Shown piece after piece: positions 1 to 11,654 of a DNA stretch of 64,000 nucleotides. The position numbers and the translations under genes were made by a program. Source of the DNA: Crossaster papposus (taxonomy: Eukaryota; Echinodermata; Asteroidea; Velatida; Solasteridae). Each line of letters begins with the position of its first letter. Position 1 is the stretch's first letter. The DNA lies in the NCBI GenBank assembly GCA_037893245.1, contig JBAIAA010000599.1:248001-312000 (forward strand), given 5' to 3'. Below the pieces are notes generated by a model. That model saw only the letters and a list, made by a program, of their open reading frames with translations. It did no database searches and was not told where the DNA came from.

Positions 1-689
1 GTCACTGTGCTGAGCAGAATAGTGAGTGTTCCCATCACAATGCGACTGTGAGAGCAGTCACTGTGCAGAGCAGAATAGTGAGTGTTCCCATCACAGTGTG
101 ACTGCGAGAGCATTCACTGTGCAGAGCAGAATAGTGAGTGTTCCCATCACAGTGTGACTGCGAGAGCAATCATTGTGCAGAGCAGAATAGTGAGTGTTCC
201 CATCACAGTGTTACAGAGAGCAGTCTCTCTGCTGAGCAGAATAGTGAGTGTTCCCATCACAGTGTGACTGCGAGAGCATTCACTTTGTTGAGCAAAATAG
301 TGTGTTCCAATCACAGTATGACTAAGAGCAGTCACTGTGCTGAACAGAATAGTGAGTGTTCCCATCACAGTGTGACTGCGAGAGCATTCAATGTGCTGAG
401 CAGAATAGTGAGTATTCTCATCATAGTGTGACTGAGAGCAGTCACTGTGCTGAGCAGAATAGTGAGTGTTCCCATCACAATGCGACTGTGAGAGCAGTCA
501 CTGTGCAGAGCAGAATAGTGAGTGTTCCCATCACAGTGTGACTGCGAGAGCATTCACTGTGCAGAGCAGAATAGTGAGTGTTCCCATCACAGTGTGACTG
601 CGAGAGCAATCATTGTGCAGAGCACAATAGTGAGTGTTCCCATCACAGTGTTACAGAGAGCAGTCTCTCTGCTGAGCAGAATAGTGAAT

Positions 690-2520
690 GTTCCCGCCAC
701 AGTGTGACTGAGAGCTCTCATTGTGCTGAGCAGAATAGTGAGTGTTCCCATCACAGTGTGACTGAGAGCAGTCACTGTGCTGAGCAAAATAGTGAGTGTT
801 CCCATCACAGTGTGACTGAGAGCTCTCATTGTGCTGAGCAGAATAGTGAGTGTTCCCATCACAGTGTGACTGAGAGCAGTCACTGTGCTGAGCAAAATAG
901 TGAGTGTTCCCATCACAGTGTGAATGAGAGCAGTCACTGTGCTGAACAGAATAGTGAGTGTTCCCATGACAGTGTGACTGAGAGCTGTCAATGTGATGAG
1001 CAGAATAGCAAGTGTTCACATCACAGTGTGACTGAGAGCAGTCACTGTGCTGATCAGAATAGTGAGTGTTCACATCACTATGTGACTGAGAGCAGTCACT
1101 GTGCTGAGCAGAATAGTGAGTGTTCCCATCACAGTGTGACTGAGAGCAGTCACCTGGCTGAGCAGAATAGTGAGTGTTTCCATTGCAGTGTGACTGTGAG
1201 AGCAGTCACTGTGCTGAGCAGAATAGTGAATGTTCCCGCCACAGTGTGACAGAGAGCAGTCACTTCGAAAAGCAAAATAGTGAGTGTTCCAATCACAGTG
1301 TGACTGAGAGCAGTCACTGTGCTGAACAGAATAGTGACTGTTCCCATCACAGTGTGACTGAGAGCTGTCACTGTGCTGATCAGAATAGTGAGTGTTCACA
1401 TCACTATGTGACTGAGAGCAGTCACTGTGCTGAGCAGAATAGTGAGTGTTCCCATCACAGTGTGACTGAGAGCAGTCACTTGGCTGAGCAGAATAGTGAG
1501 TGTTTCCATTGCAGTGTGACTGTGAGAGCAGTCACTGTGCTGAGCAGAATAGTAAATGTTCCCGCCACAGTGTGACTGAGAGCAGTCACTTCGCAAAGCA
1601 AAAATAGTGAGAGTTCCGATCACAGTATGACTAAGAGCAGTCACTGTGCTGAGCAGAATAGTGAGTGTTCCCTTCACAGTGTGACTGAGAGATGTCATTG
1701 TGCTGAACAGAATAGTGAGTGTTCCCACCACAGTGTGACTGAGAGCAGTCACTGTGCTGAGCAGAATAGTGAGTGTTTCCATTGCAGTGTGACTGTGAGA
1801 GCAGTCACTGTGCTGAGCAGAATAGTGAATGTTCCCGCCACAGTGTGACTGAGAGCTCTCATTGTGCTGAGCAGAATAGTGAGTGTTCCCATCACAGTGT
1901 GACTGAGAGCAGTCACTGTGCTGAGCAAAATAGTGAGTGTTCCCATCACAGTGTGACTGAGAGCTCTCATTGTGCTGAGCAGAATAGTGAGTGTTCCCAT
2001 CACAGTGTGACTGAGAGCAGTCACTGTGCTGAGCAAAATAGTGAGTGTTCCCATCACAGTGTGAATGAGAGCAGTCACTGTGCTGAACAGAATAGTGAGT
2101 GTTCCCATGACGGTGTGACTGAGAGCTGTCAATGTGATGAGCAGAATAGCAAGTGTTCACATCACAGTGTGACTGAGAGCAGTCACTGTGCTGATCAGAA
2201 TAGTGAGTGTTCACATCACTATGTGACTGAGAGCAGTCACTGTGCTGAGCAGAATAGTGAGTGTTCCCATCACAGTGTGACTGAGAGCAGTCACCTGGCT
2301 GAGCAGAATAGTGAGTGTTTCCATTGCAGTGTGACTGTGAGAGCAGTCACTGTGCTGAGCAGAATAGTGAATGTTCCCGCCACAGTGTGACAGAGAGCAG
2401 TCACTTCGAAAAGCAAAATAGTGAGTGTTCCAATCACAGTGTGACTGAGAGCAGTCACTGTGCTGAACAGAATAGTGACTGTTCCCATCACAGTGTGACT
2501 GAGAGCTGTCAATGTGCTTA
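690..2520. repeat. 1,141-bp tandem duplication
   Basis: The variant order from about 690 recurs 1,141 bp later (for example the CATTGCAGTG-type monomer run at 1174 and 2315). Edges are approximate. Confidence 0.7.
752..779. repeat. Representative satellite dyad (one per monomer)
   Basis: The left arm CACAGTGTGACTG (752-764), loop AGAG (765-768) and right arm CAGTCACTGTG (769-779) pair over 11 bp with a two-base TG bulge. The same dyad recurs in most monomers of both blocks. It means each monomer carries the heptamer CACAGTG and its complement CACTGTG in inverted orientation 14 bp apart. The dyad also explains why both strands are similarly free of stop codons. It could fold as a hairpin in RNA or extrude as a cruciform, but I infer no function. 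Confidence 0.9.
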
Positions 2521-3084
2521 GCAGAATAGTAAGTGTTCACATCACAGTGTGACTGAGAGCATTCGCTGTGCTGAGCAGAATAGTGAGTGTTCCCATCACA
2601 GTGTGACTGAGAGCTCTCATTGTGCTGAGCAGAATAGTGAGTGTTCCCATCACAGTGTGACTGAGAGCAGTCACTGTGCTGAGCAAAATAGTGAGTGTTC
2701 CCATCACAGTGTGACTGAGAGCTCTCATTGTGCTGAGCAGAATAGTTGAGTGTTCCCATCACAGTGTGACTGAGAGCAGTCACTGTGCTGAGCAAAATAG
2801 TGAGTGTTCCCATCACAGAGTGACTGAGAGCAGTCACCTGGCTGAGCAGAATAGTGAGTGTTTCCATTGCAGTGTGACTGTGAGAGCAGTCACTGTGCTG
2901 AGCAGAATAGTGAATGTTCACGCCACAGTGTGACAGAGAGCAGTCCCTTCGAAAAGCAAAATAGTGAGTGTTCCAATCACAGTGTGACTGAGAGCAGTCA
3001 CTGTGCTGAACAGAATAGTGACTGTTCTCATCACAGTGTGACTGAGAGCTGTCAATGTGCTGAGCAGAATAGTAAGTGTTCACT

Positions 3085-5680
3085 TCATAGTGTGACTGAG
3101 AGCAGTCACTGTGCTGAGCAGAATAGTGAGTGTTCCCATCACAATGCGACTGTGAGAGCAGTCACTGTGCAGAGCAGAATAGTGAGTGTTCCCATCACAG
3201 TGTGACTGCGAGAGCATTCACTGTGCAGAGCAGAATAGTGAGTGTTCCCATCACAGTGTGACTGCGAGAGCAATCATTGTGCAGAGCACAATAGTGAGTG
3301 TTCCCATCACAGTGTTACAGAGAGCAGTCTCTCTGCTGAGCAGAATAGTGAGTGTTCACATCACTATGTGACTGAGAGCAGTCACTGTGCTGAGCAGAAT
3401 AGTGAGTGTTCCCATCACAGTGTGACTGAGAGCAGTCACTTGGCTGAGCAGAATAGTGAGTGTTTCCATTGCAGTGTGACTGTGAGAGCAGTCACTGTGC
3501 TGAGCAGAATAGTAAATGTTCCCGCCACAGTGTGACTGAGAGCAGTCACTTCGCAAAGCAAAAATAGTGAGTGTTCACATCACAGTGTGACTGAGAGCAG
3601 TCACTGTGCTGAGCAGAATAGTGAGTGTTCTCATCACAGTGTGACTGTGAGAGCATTAACTATGCTGAGCAGAATAGTGAGTGTTCCCGTTACAGTGTGA
3701 CTGAGAGCTCTCACTGTGCTGAGCAGAATAGTAAGTGTTCCCATCACAGTGTGACTGAGCGCAGTGACTGTGCTGAGCAAAATATTGAGTGTTCCCATCA
3801 CAGTGTGACTGAGAGCAGTCACTGTGCTGAACAAAATAGTGAGTGTTCCCTTCACAGTGTGACTGAGAGCAGTCACTGTGCTGAACAGAATAGTGAGTGT
3901 TCCCATCACATTGTGACTGAGAGCAGTCACTGTGCTGAGCAGAATAGTGAGTGTTCCCATCACAATGCGACTGTGAGAGCAGTCACTGTGCAGAGCAGAA
4001 TAGTGAGTGTTCCCATCACAGTGTGACTGCGAGAGCATTCACTGTGCAGAGCAGAATAGTGAGTGTTCCCATCACAGTGTGACTGCGAGAGCAATCATTG
4101 TGCAGAGCAGAATAGTGAGTGTTCCCATCACAGTGTTACAGAGAGCAGTCTCTCTGCTGAGCAGAATAGTGAATGTTCCCATCACAGTGCGGCTGTGAGA
4201 GCAGTCATTGTGCAGAGCAGAATAGTGAGTGTTCCCATCACAGTGTGACTGCGAGAGCATTCACTTTGTTGAGCAAAATAGTGTGTTCCAATCACAGTAT
4301 GACTAAGAGCAGTCACTGTGCTGAACAGAATAGTGAGTGTTCCCATCACAGTGTGACTGCGAGAGCATTCAATGTGCTGAGCAGAATAGTGAGTATTCTC
4401 ATCATAGTGTGACTGAGAGCAGTCACTGTGCTGAGCAGAATAGTGAGTGTTCCCATCACAATGCGACTGTGAGAGCAGTCACTGTGCAGAGCAGAATAGT
4501 GAGTGTTCCCATCACAGTGTGACTGCGAGAGCATTCACTGTGCAGAGCAGAATAGTGAGTGTTCCCATCACAGTGTGACTGCGAGAGCAATCATTGTGCA
4601 GAGCACAATAGTGAGTGTTCCCATCACAGTGTTACAGAGAGCAGTCTCTCTGCTGAGCAGAATAGTGAGTGTTCACATCACTATGTGACTGAGAGCAGTC
4701 ACTGTGCTGAGCAGAATAGTGAGTGTTCCCATCACAGTGTGACTGAGAGCAGTCACTTGGCTGAGCAGAATAGTGAGTGTTTCCATTGCAGTGTGACTGT
4801 GAGAGCAGTCACTGTGCTGAGCAGAATAGTAAATGTTCCCGCCACAGTGTGACTGAGAGCAGTCACTTCGCAAAGCAAAAATAGTGAGTGTTCACATCAC
4901 AGTGTGACTGAGAGCAGTCACTGTGCTGAGCAGAATAGTGAGTGTTCTCATCACAGTGTGACTGTGAGAGCATTAACTATGCTGAGCAGAATAGTGAGTG
5001 TTCCCGTTACAGTGTGACTGAGAGCTCTCACTGTGCTGAGCAGAATAGTAAGTGTTCCCATCACAGTGTGACTGAGCGCAGTGACTGTGCTGAGCAAAAT
5101 ATTGAGTGTTCCCATCACAGTGTGACTGAGAGCAGTCACTGTGCTGAACAAAATAGTGAGTGTTCCCTTCACAGTGTGACTGAGAGCAGTCACTGTGCTG
5201 AACAGAATAGTGAGTGTTCCCATCACAGTGTGACTGAGAGCAGTCACTGTGCTGAGCAGAATAGTGAGTGTTCCCATCACAATGCGACTGTGAGAGCAGT
5301 CACTGTGCAGAGCAGAATAGTGAGTGTTCCCATCACAGTGTGACTGCGAGAGCATTCACTGTGCAGAGCAGAATAGTGAGTGTTCCCATCACAGTGTGAC
5401 TGCGAGAGCAATCATTGTGCAGAGCAGAATAGTGAGTGTTCCCATCACAGTGTTACAGAGAGCAGTCTCTCTGCTGAGCAGAATAGTGAATGTTCCCATC
5501 ACAGTGCGGCTGTGAGAGCAGTCATTGTGCAGAGCAGAATAGTGAGTGTTCCCATCACAGTGTGACTGCGAGAGCATTCACTTTGTTGAGCAAAATAGTG
5601 TGTTCCAATCACAGTATGACTAAGAGCAGTCACTGTGCTGAACAGAATAGTGAGTGTTCCCATCACAGTGTGACTGCGAG
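3085..5680. repeat. 1,317-bp tandem duplication
   Basis: Positions 3186, 3625 and 4007 recur at 4503, 4942 and 5324. The two copies are nearly identical over 1.97 units. The older neighbour at 522 shares the start. Confidence 0.85.
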
Positions 5681-6816
5681 AGCATTCACTGTGCAGAGCA
5701 GAATAGTGAGTATTCTCATCACAGTGTTACAGAGAGCAGTCACTGTGTTGAGCAGAATAGTGAGTGTTCCCATCACTGTGTGACTGTGAGAGCATTCGCT
5801 GTGCTGAGCAGAATAGTGAGTGTTCCCGTTACAGTGTGACTGAGAGCTCTCACTGTGCTGAGCAAAATATTGAGTGTTCCCATCACAGTGTGACTGAGAG
5901 CAGTCACTGTGCTGAACAGAATAGTGAGTGTTCCCATCACAGTGTGACTGAGAGCTGTCATTGTGCTGAACAGAATAGTGAGTGTTCCCACAACAGTGTG
6001 ACTGAGAGCAGTCATTATGCTGAGCAGAATAGTGAGTGTTCCAATCACAGTATGGCTAAGAGCAGTCACTCTGCTGAGCAGAATATTGAGTGTTCCCATC
6101 ACAGTGTGACTGAGAGCTATCGTTGTGCTGAACAGAATAGTGAGTGTTCCCACCACAGTGTGACTGAGAGCAGTCACTGTGCTGAACAGAATAGTAAGTG
6201 TTCCCATCACAGTGTGACTGTGAGAGCATTCACTGTGCTGAGCAGAATAATGAGTGTTCCCGTCACAGTGTGACTGAGAGCTCTCATTGTGCTGAGCAAA
6301 ATAGTGAGTGTTCCCATCACAGTGTGACTGAGAGCAGTCACTGTGCTGAGCAAAATAGTGAGTGTTCCCATCACAGTGTGACTGAGAGCAGTCACTGTGC
6401 TGGACAGAATAGTGAGTGTTCCCATCACAGTGTGACTGAGAGCTGTCAATGTGCTGAGCAGAATAGTAAGTGTTCACATCACAGTGTGGCTGAGAGCAGT
6501 CACTGTGCTGAGCAGAATAGTGCGTGTTCCCATCACAGTGTGACTACGAGGGCATTCACTGTGCAGAGCAGAATAGTGAGTGTTCCCATCACAGTGTGAC
6601 TGAGAGCAGTCACTGTGCTGAACAGAATAGTGAGTGTTCCCATCACAGTGTGACTGAGAGCTGTCAATGTGCTGAGCAGAATAGTAAGTATTCACACTAC
6701 AGTATGACTGAGAGCAGTCACTGTGCTGAGCAGAATAGTGAGTATTCTCATCACAGTGTTACAGAGAGCAGTCACTGTGCTGAGCAGAATAGTGAGTGTT
6801 CCCATCACTGTGTGAC

Positions 6817-6819
6817 TGT
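6817..6819. other. Target-site duplication TGT, left copy
   Basis: Last three satellite bases before the CACTG terminus. They match the TGT at 19596-19598 beyond the right terminus and the single TGT in the empty site at 30932-30934. Confidence 0.85.
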
Positions 6820-6831
6820 CACTGTGCGAAA
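6820..6831 (+). repeat. Left terminal inverted repeat of the element
   Basis: Reads CACTGTGCGAAA. Compared with the reverse complement of the right end (CACTGTTTAAAA), positions 1-6 and 10-12 match. The identity is short, so the ends are assigned mainly from the flanking duplication and the empty site. Confidence 0.6.
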
Positions 6832-6836
6832 GGGAT

Positions 6837-6940
6837 GGGTTTACGAAAATTTAACGACGCATGAAACGAACGATGGAGGTGCACCCCCCCGTTTCGGCTA
6901 ACAGTTTACCAACAGAGTGCGGGGTTATGAAAATGTAACG
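6837..6940 (+). repeat. Subterminal direct repeats, left end of element
   Basis: GGGTTTACGAAAATTTAACG (6837-6856) and GGGGTTATGAAAATGTAACG (6921-6940) agree at 17 of 20 bases. GGGGTTATG recurs near the right end at 19410-19418. GTGCACCC at 6879-6886 has an inverted partner GGGTGCAC at 19449-19456. CACTA-class elements usually bind transposase at subterminal repeats, so these are candidate sites by inference only. Confidence 0.45.
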
Positions 6941-6944
6941 CCAA

Positions 6945-8085
6945 GTTTGCACGCTTTACGACGAGCAGAACACGTTAATTGGAAATTTTTCGTGCACTAG
7001 TTTACATAATTCTATGCACATGGAATCAAGCCGAAACCGGGTGTATTCATTACATAGGATTCAGTTTGCTATTGGTTAGTCATAGTAAGAATGTTGAACG
7101 GCCATATTGCCGCTAAAATAATATGCTCACACAAGATGGCCGATTCTGTTTTAGAATATGTGCATACAAAACTGAAAGTATTTTCCTTAAATCGTTTTCA
7201 CGCAAACAATCAATAACATTCTTATTATTTTCCTGGTTCGGTAGTTTACCTCTCTTAAATGTGTATATAAAAATGACATGTTTACGCAACACGACTCGTC
7301 AGTGTACTAAGATTTTGTTTGTCATTTCGTTCCTATCAAGTTTTCTCAAATAATTTGATTTTACAGGTTTTATATAGTTAGTGCGAAACATCAAAGTGAA
7401 CCAATTAGTACTGTGTACATCGGCTTTCATACGTACAGTGTACATGTATGTATACGTATGAACATGTACAATCTGCAAATACATCTCGTTATAATGTACA
7501 GAACAAAATAACCCGCATGTTGATAAACTGACCGGGTCTACTCAAATAAAAGTATCATTACAAACACATGTACATTCAAACAGGATAGTGTCTTGTTAAT
7601 AGTGTGAGTTTCCCCTGCCACTCTCTAAATCACCTTGTGTTTGTTTTAGAAACACCAAATATCTTGTTTTGTATAATGTTAATGTTTTTGTTTTCTTCGT
7701 AAAGCCGCCTTCAGTCCGCATACAGTGCTAAAGTGGTGTAAGATTTGTGCGCACAACGCTAAGTTGTATCACTCGTTTATAAATTACACAGTGACTTCAT
7801 AGTACAGGCCATACAGTACTGACACAGGCGTGCAGCATATCCATGCAGCGCTGTGTGATCTATCACAGCGAGTTGTGAACTTTTGTCTTTTTCCGTAGTG
7901 ATTCGAATTACCTTAACATGCATTCGACCCAAACCGGCCCTTTACGTTTATAGCGAGTGCGAACCGCTAAACCACACCGTACGCATACTATGTTGGTACA
8001 CTAGGTACATGTACGTGTACAGTATATACCAATTATTGATGCCCGGGCAAGCGTACTCCATAAAGTTGAGTTAGTCTTGCATACG
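6945..8085. other. Element interior, no gene seen
   Basis: AT-rich low-copy DNA with many TACATGTA-type words. Two imperfect palindromes are visible. CATACGTA (7428-7435) and TACGTATG (7453-7460) form 8-bp arms around a 17-base loop. CGCTGTGTGAT and ATCACAGCG pair across 7849-7870 with a TG bulge. Open frames here are short and unlike any family I recognise. Confidence 0.5.
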
Positions 8086-8088
8086 CAC

Positions 8089-8162
8089 TGTGGACCTCCG
8101 AACAATATAGGTCCACACGATGCGGGAAGAGGTTACGGTTTGTGGACTTGCACACGTCCACA
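8089..8162. repeat. Double hairpin built on TGTGGAC
   Basis: TGTGGACCT (8089-8097) and AGGTCCACA (8109-8117) are perfect 9-bp arms around 11 bases. TGTGGAC (8141-8147) and GTCCACA (8156-8162) are perfect 7-bp arms around 8 bases. The same heptamer thus occurs four times in alternating orientation within 74 bp. It could be a structured RNA, a dimer-binding site or the trace of a small inverted element; nothing identifies which. Confidence 0.7.
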
Positions 8163-8169
8163 ATCCGTT

Positions 8170-9420
8170 TTTCAGTTTCCGAAAAAGAGCGCTAGAGGGA
8201 AAACGGGTTAGGGTTATATATAGAAAAGATAGAAGGGACAGCTGAGAGGCCCATAATCCAAATTTGAGGGTAAATTTGTTTTGGGGAAGCGAGAAAAATG
8301 AGTATTTAGTCAAAGTTTGTTAACTACACGAAGACAAAGGAATGTCCACAGTACGTATGTAAGGTAAAGCTAGTTGTGTGTGTGTGTGTTTGTTTTCCCG
8401 TAAATAAGCACCAACCAGCATATCAATACATGTACATCGCCTGCTAAAACAATTTCTCGTACTATCGTCAGCTAAAATGGGATGTACAGTAGCTGCGAAG
8501 ATTCATCTGGGGACCAACACAAACACACATAAACTTGCTTTAATAGTAAAACAAGCTTAATAATTACAAATTAAACTTGCATTAGACTTGTGCTGGGATG
8601 ATCAGACTCTTTAGGCAACTTGTATTCTCAACTAAGGGATACTATTTATGTTTCATTATTATACATGGTAACCATTCAACCAAGGGTGTTGTTTGTATGG
8701 GGCACCACAAATTGAATAAATTAAATCATATATAAAACAAAATAAAACATTAAGTCGGGGTTCAAACGTAAGAACAAAACTTCACACCCAAAATATACAT
8801 TTGTAAATAAAAAGTGCTTGACTCAATCACACACCAGACTAATTTCTTAATATAAGTTTGAAATTGATTATTATAAGAAAAGCTCGATCCACTTAGACAG
8901 CAAGATCTTAGACAAATTTGATTCGTAATGAGGGATATTTTCAAGACAATGTTTAAATAGAGTGACACAAAATTAGAATTGAACGGTATCTGACCACATT
9001 AGTTTGGTAAAAACGTGTGGGTTTTTTTCTCGGACGAAATGAAATCTGAGAATTGGTAAATTTAAGTAGAAAATGTTTTATAATACCCGTGGTAAAAACG
9101 TTCAACACAGGATTAAAATAGTAATAAAGAAACGAGGGGAAATAGTACAGGGCGAGTAAACAAAAAGTGAAACCCCGACACAAAACAAAATATATTTCAT
9201 ATAAAAAACACCAAAGTTATGCTTACATGTAGTTGAAAATAAACCACACGTGAATATTGGGAGCTAAATTTTCTTAGTTCATGCATGCAGAGACGTCTGC
9301 ATCAAGGTATCAAAAGTACTAGACGAAACAGCTTGAGAATTTCTCTGAACGTACTCTCTATTCGAAAGAAATTAAACAAAACCACAATTTATTATATACT
9401 AATACCACTGAGTATAGATT
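8170..9420. other. Element interior, no gene seen
   Basis: AT-rich DNA with a short TG microsatellite (about 8374-8389) and several AATAAA words. Frames are short on both strands and show no recognisable domain. Confidence 0.5.
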
Positions 9421-9430
9421 TAGCCTGCTG

Positions 9431-9520
9431 AGGTCACCAGGGTCAAGTAGAAGGCTTGGCTTTTCTAGCCACAGAGGATCTCCACCTGTTGTGCTACCCG
9501 ATTTATAAGGTCAAGGGACA
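9431..9520 (+). promoter_or_regulatory. Possible nuclear-receptor-type direct repeats
   Basis: AGGTCA (9431-9436) and GGGTCA (9440-9445) form a direct repeat with a 3-base spacer. AGGTCA (9508-9513) and GGGACA (9515-9520) form one with a 1-base spacer. These match the half-site grammar of nuclear receptors. Chance occurrence in 12 kb is quite possible and no promoter is established here. Confidence 0.2.
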
Positions 9521-9669
9521 GTCACAGACACTTTCTGCGCGGGATAATTCTAACGAACGCCATAACGGATTTTGCTAAGCCTGTACTAGCTAGCTGTACT
9601 GCAACAACGTTTGCACAACATCCCCTGAAAATAGATATTCCTGAAACCATCAAATAACACTTCCTTGCC

Positions 9670-9850
9670 ATGGTAGCCATAACAGTAGGTTATGATTTAG
9701 CCGTTGACGAAGTTGTCCGTCGAGTTATTCTGACTGAGCTTGACACCACCATGGAATTATTATGACCACAGAGCAAGGAACAGTGAATGACCAAACGGTC
9801 GGTGTTGCTGTGGATGCTATGGTGCTATGGATTTTGAACTAGTAATGGGG
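9670..9850 (+). other. Exon-like fragment with strong splice donor
   Basis: A 31-codon frame opens at ATG 9670 and stops at TGA 9763-9765. Further on, ATG at 9827 opens eight codons (MDFELVMG) that run directly into a consensus donor, GTAAGT at 9851-9856. The region is less AT-rich than its surroundings. This could be a 5' exon, a captured gene piece inside the element, or chance. I recognise no protein family. Confidence 0.2.
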
Positions 9851-9869
9851 GTAAGTTAATTTGTTAATC

Positions 9870-10330
9870 GTCCAAAATAAATACTACTACTGAGTAGTGT
9901 AAACAGTTTAAAGAGGTTTTTTTATTACGATTTAGGCAACCACGTGATATTTTTGTCGCATAGAGTATAACTAGTTTCAGTGATAACCTGTCCTTCCTCT
10001 ATGCAATTTGCTGTATTATTTTGTTTTACTATGCATGGTCTTACAACTTGATCATGTTGTTTGTTGGTCAGGACTATTTTGAGTTTGAACTTAGATTCGT
10101 AGACCCTACTGTTCTTTATTGTTCTACGTCTGCTACTAGTACTCGAATGCAGACAAACTCTCAAACACATGCAGGGTTTTCCCTGTATAAAGCCTAGACA
10201 CATGCTGGAAATGATAGAGGGAACAGTATACAATTGTTCGTGTTTAACAAAACCCTTGATAACCTCGTATTTATATTGTTCGATATTAAATTGAAGTCCT
10301 GGTGCGTGAAATTATGTCTTTTCACACTTT
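9870..10330. other. Element interior, no gene seen
   Basis: AT-rich DNA. A 102-codon minus-strand frame (10233-9925) has no recognisable motif and looks like chance openness. Confidence 0.4.
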
Positions 10331-10334
10331 TCAG

Positions 10335-10449
10335 GGTTCGCTGGCGCCGAAACCGTCTCCTTGTGACCATTCATTTGGTGAGACTACCCGGATGGGCGGA
10401 GGGCTACTCTTTCAGGAGGATAGACTATTATTTTGAGGAAAACATGGAG
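10335..10449 (+). other. Exon-like GC-richer segment
   Basis: A pyrimidine-rich stretch ending TTTTCAG (to 10334) resembles a splice acceptor. GTCAGT at 10450 resembles a donor, and a better donor, GTGAGA, lies at 10378. The 115-base segment is much richer in GC than its neighbours and lies in a 99-codon open frame (10234-10533), in which it encodes an Arg-rich stretch followed by an acidic, aromatic one. It also contains GGATGGGCGGAG (10390-10401), shared with the promoter-like module of the tandem repeats downstream. It may be a captured exon or a diverged repeat piece; I recognise no family. Confidence 0.25.
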
Positions 10450-11390
10450 GTCAGTAAATCAAATTTCAAGATTAATCGATCATTATTGGAACATTTGGGG
10501 GAAAATTCAAGGAAACCTGCAAAGCGATATTAAATTTTAATATTACTGTTCGTCGTGTGCACATATCCCTTGGACTATAAAAACAAATATACCTTTGATG
10601 TTGCACAATTCAATTGTTTGTACCCACCATGCCCACTGGCTATTGTTTTGAATTTAATGATAACCTTTATCTCTCCTGACAAAATTAATGAGCTCACTGC
10701 ATACCCTTTTACTCACGCTTACTCACAAAAAGAACAATAAACCTCGACGGTTGAAACACATAAAAGCACAATCAGCAATCCTGGCCATGATTATATTAAG
10801 ATTTTACCTTAGTTTCGGTTTTTATCTATGTTACAGTTGTTTTCCTAGTTCCGGATCGCTTTCAATAAAAACCTCCCTCTTCTTATGGCTCGTGCCCCGA
10901 AACAAAAATCTCGGTGCATTTTTTAAAGAAACATGTAAGCTTCTTGATACACAAATATTATTTTAATAAATTATCCATAAAGGAATTGCGGCTACATTTT
11001 TGACTCGCACTTTGACATGTTTGGACGGTTTGTAGAAAATCACAAGAGTCGCAAAACCACAATATGTCACTCACAACGTGTGATTTCCATTATGCCTTTT
11101 TGTAATCTACAGTTGTATTAACTCATGCATCGATTATTTGTTGAGTCAAAATCAGTAGAAAATCTCTAGTATTAAAACATCTTACAAAGAGTGAACTTGT
11201 ACTTTTTCATAGTTTCAGATCGCGCTTAAAATACGTGCATCGACTGCACGCCCACAAGCAATTTTATGTGACATGTTCTATAAGTCAGTTTATCGGCCCG
11301 TTCCCGCGCGCACCACGGTATGGTCGCACTGCTCTACACAAACGAAAATTTCAAAATCAATGTCTTACCCAAGTCGTCTTTTTAAAACTG
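10450..11390. other. Element interior, no gene seen
   Basis: AT-rich DNA. Short frames (10555-10740, 10688-10966, 11235-11438) overlap one another and have no recognisable domain, and I treat them as chance. Confidence 0.45.
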
Positions 11391-11397
11391 TATTGGA

Positions 11398-11436
11398 AGT
11401 ATTTAAAAAAAAATTTTTTTTTAATATTTAAATACT
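11398..11436. repeat. A9T9 palindrome with longer outer arms
   Basis: Nine A (11405-11413) followed by nine T (11414-11422) form a perfect inverted core. The outer arms AGTATTTAAA (11398-11407) and TTTAAATACT (11427-11436) are also perfect inverted repeats. It is likely to bend or extrude and prone to length change. Confidence 0.7.
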
Positions 11437-11654
11437 AAAATCGGCTTGACTCGAGTTGGTTCTAGCTAACATGTATTTTCTCGCGCGATTATTTGTTTAT
11501 GTACGAAGCAGTTTTAACCGATCCGGAATTTGTTAAGTCGATTCGCAACTACAGCAAAAGGATGTCGGCACTTGTATATATTTATTTTATTTATTTATTA
11601 ACCACTTCAAACAGCGAAAGAACCGCCAATTACTGGAATGAGATAAACATACAC

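Larger units (their letters stand above)
1..6523. repeat. Higher-order unit 0 (partial)
   Basis: Part of the long satellite unit upstream of the phase landmark at 6524. It contains two private tandem duplications, one of 1,141 bp and one of 1,317 bp. Its last 2 kb (4503-6523) aligns with 28672-30638 except for one 54-bp monomer. Confidence 0.75.
1..6819. repeat. 54/56-bp satellite array, left block
   Basis: Head-to-tail tandem array with no other sequence in it. A canonical 54-bp monomer is 1082-1135 and a typical 56-bp variant is 98-153. The 56-bp forms carry two extra bases in the GACTG(C/T)GAGAGC or GTTACAGAGAGC segment. A 55-bp form contains TTCGCAAAGCAAAAATAG, and another 55-bp form has an extra T (AATAGTTGAG, near 2746). 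All monomers have the same orientation. The canonical unit is 50% GC and lacks CpG, while variants carry CpG at a few fixed sites. The block breaks off mid-monomer at 6819, where the central insertion begins. It is not coding: the 54-bp period keeps frames open, but every 55- or 56-bp monomer shifts frame and brings a stop. Confidence 0.97.

Noticed and set aside
1-6819. CRISPR-like array
   Set aside because: Monomers are contiguous with no unique spacers and no cas genes, and the setting is eukaryotic.
8205-8216. GGGTTAGGGTTA, an interstitial telomere repeat
   Set aside because: Only two units, expected by chance in AT-rich DNA of this length.
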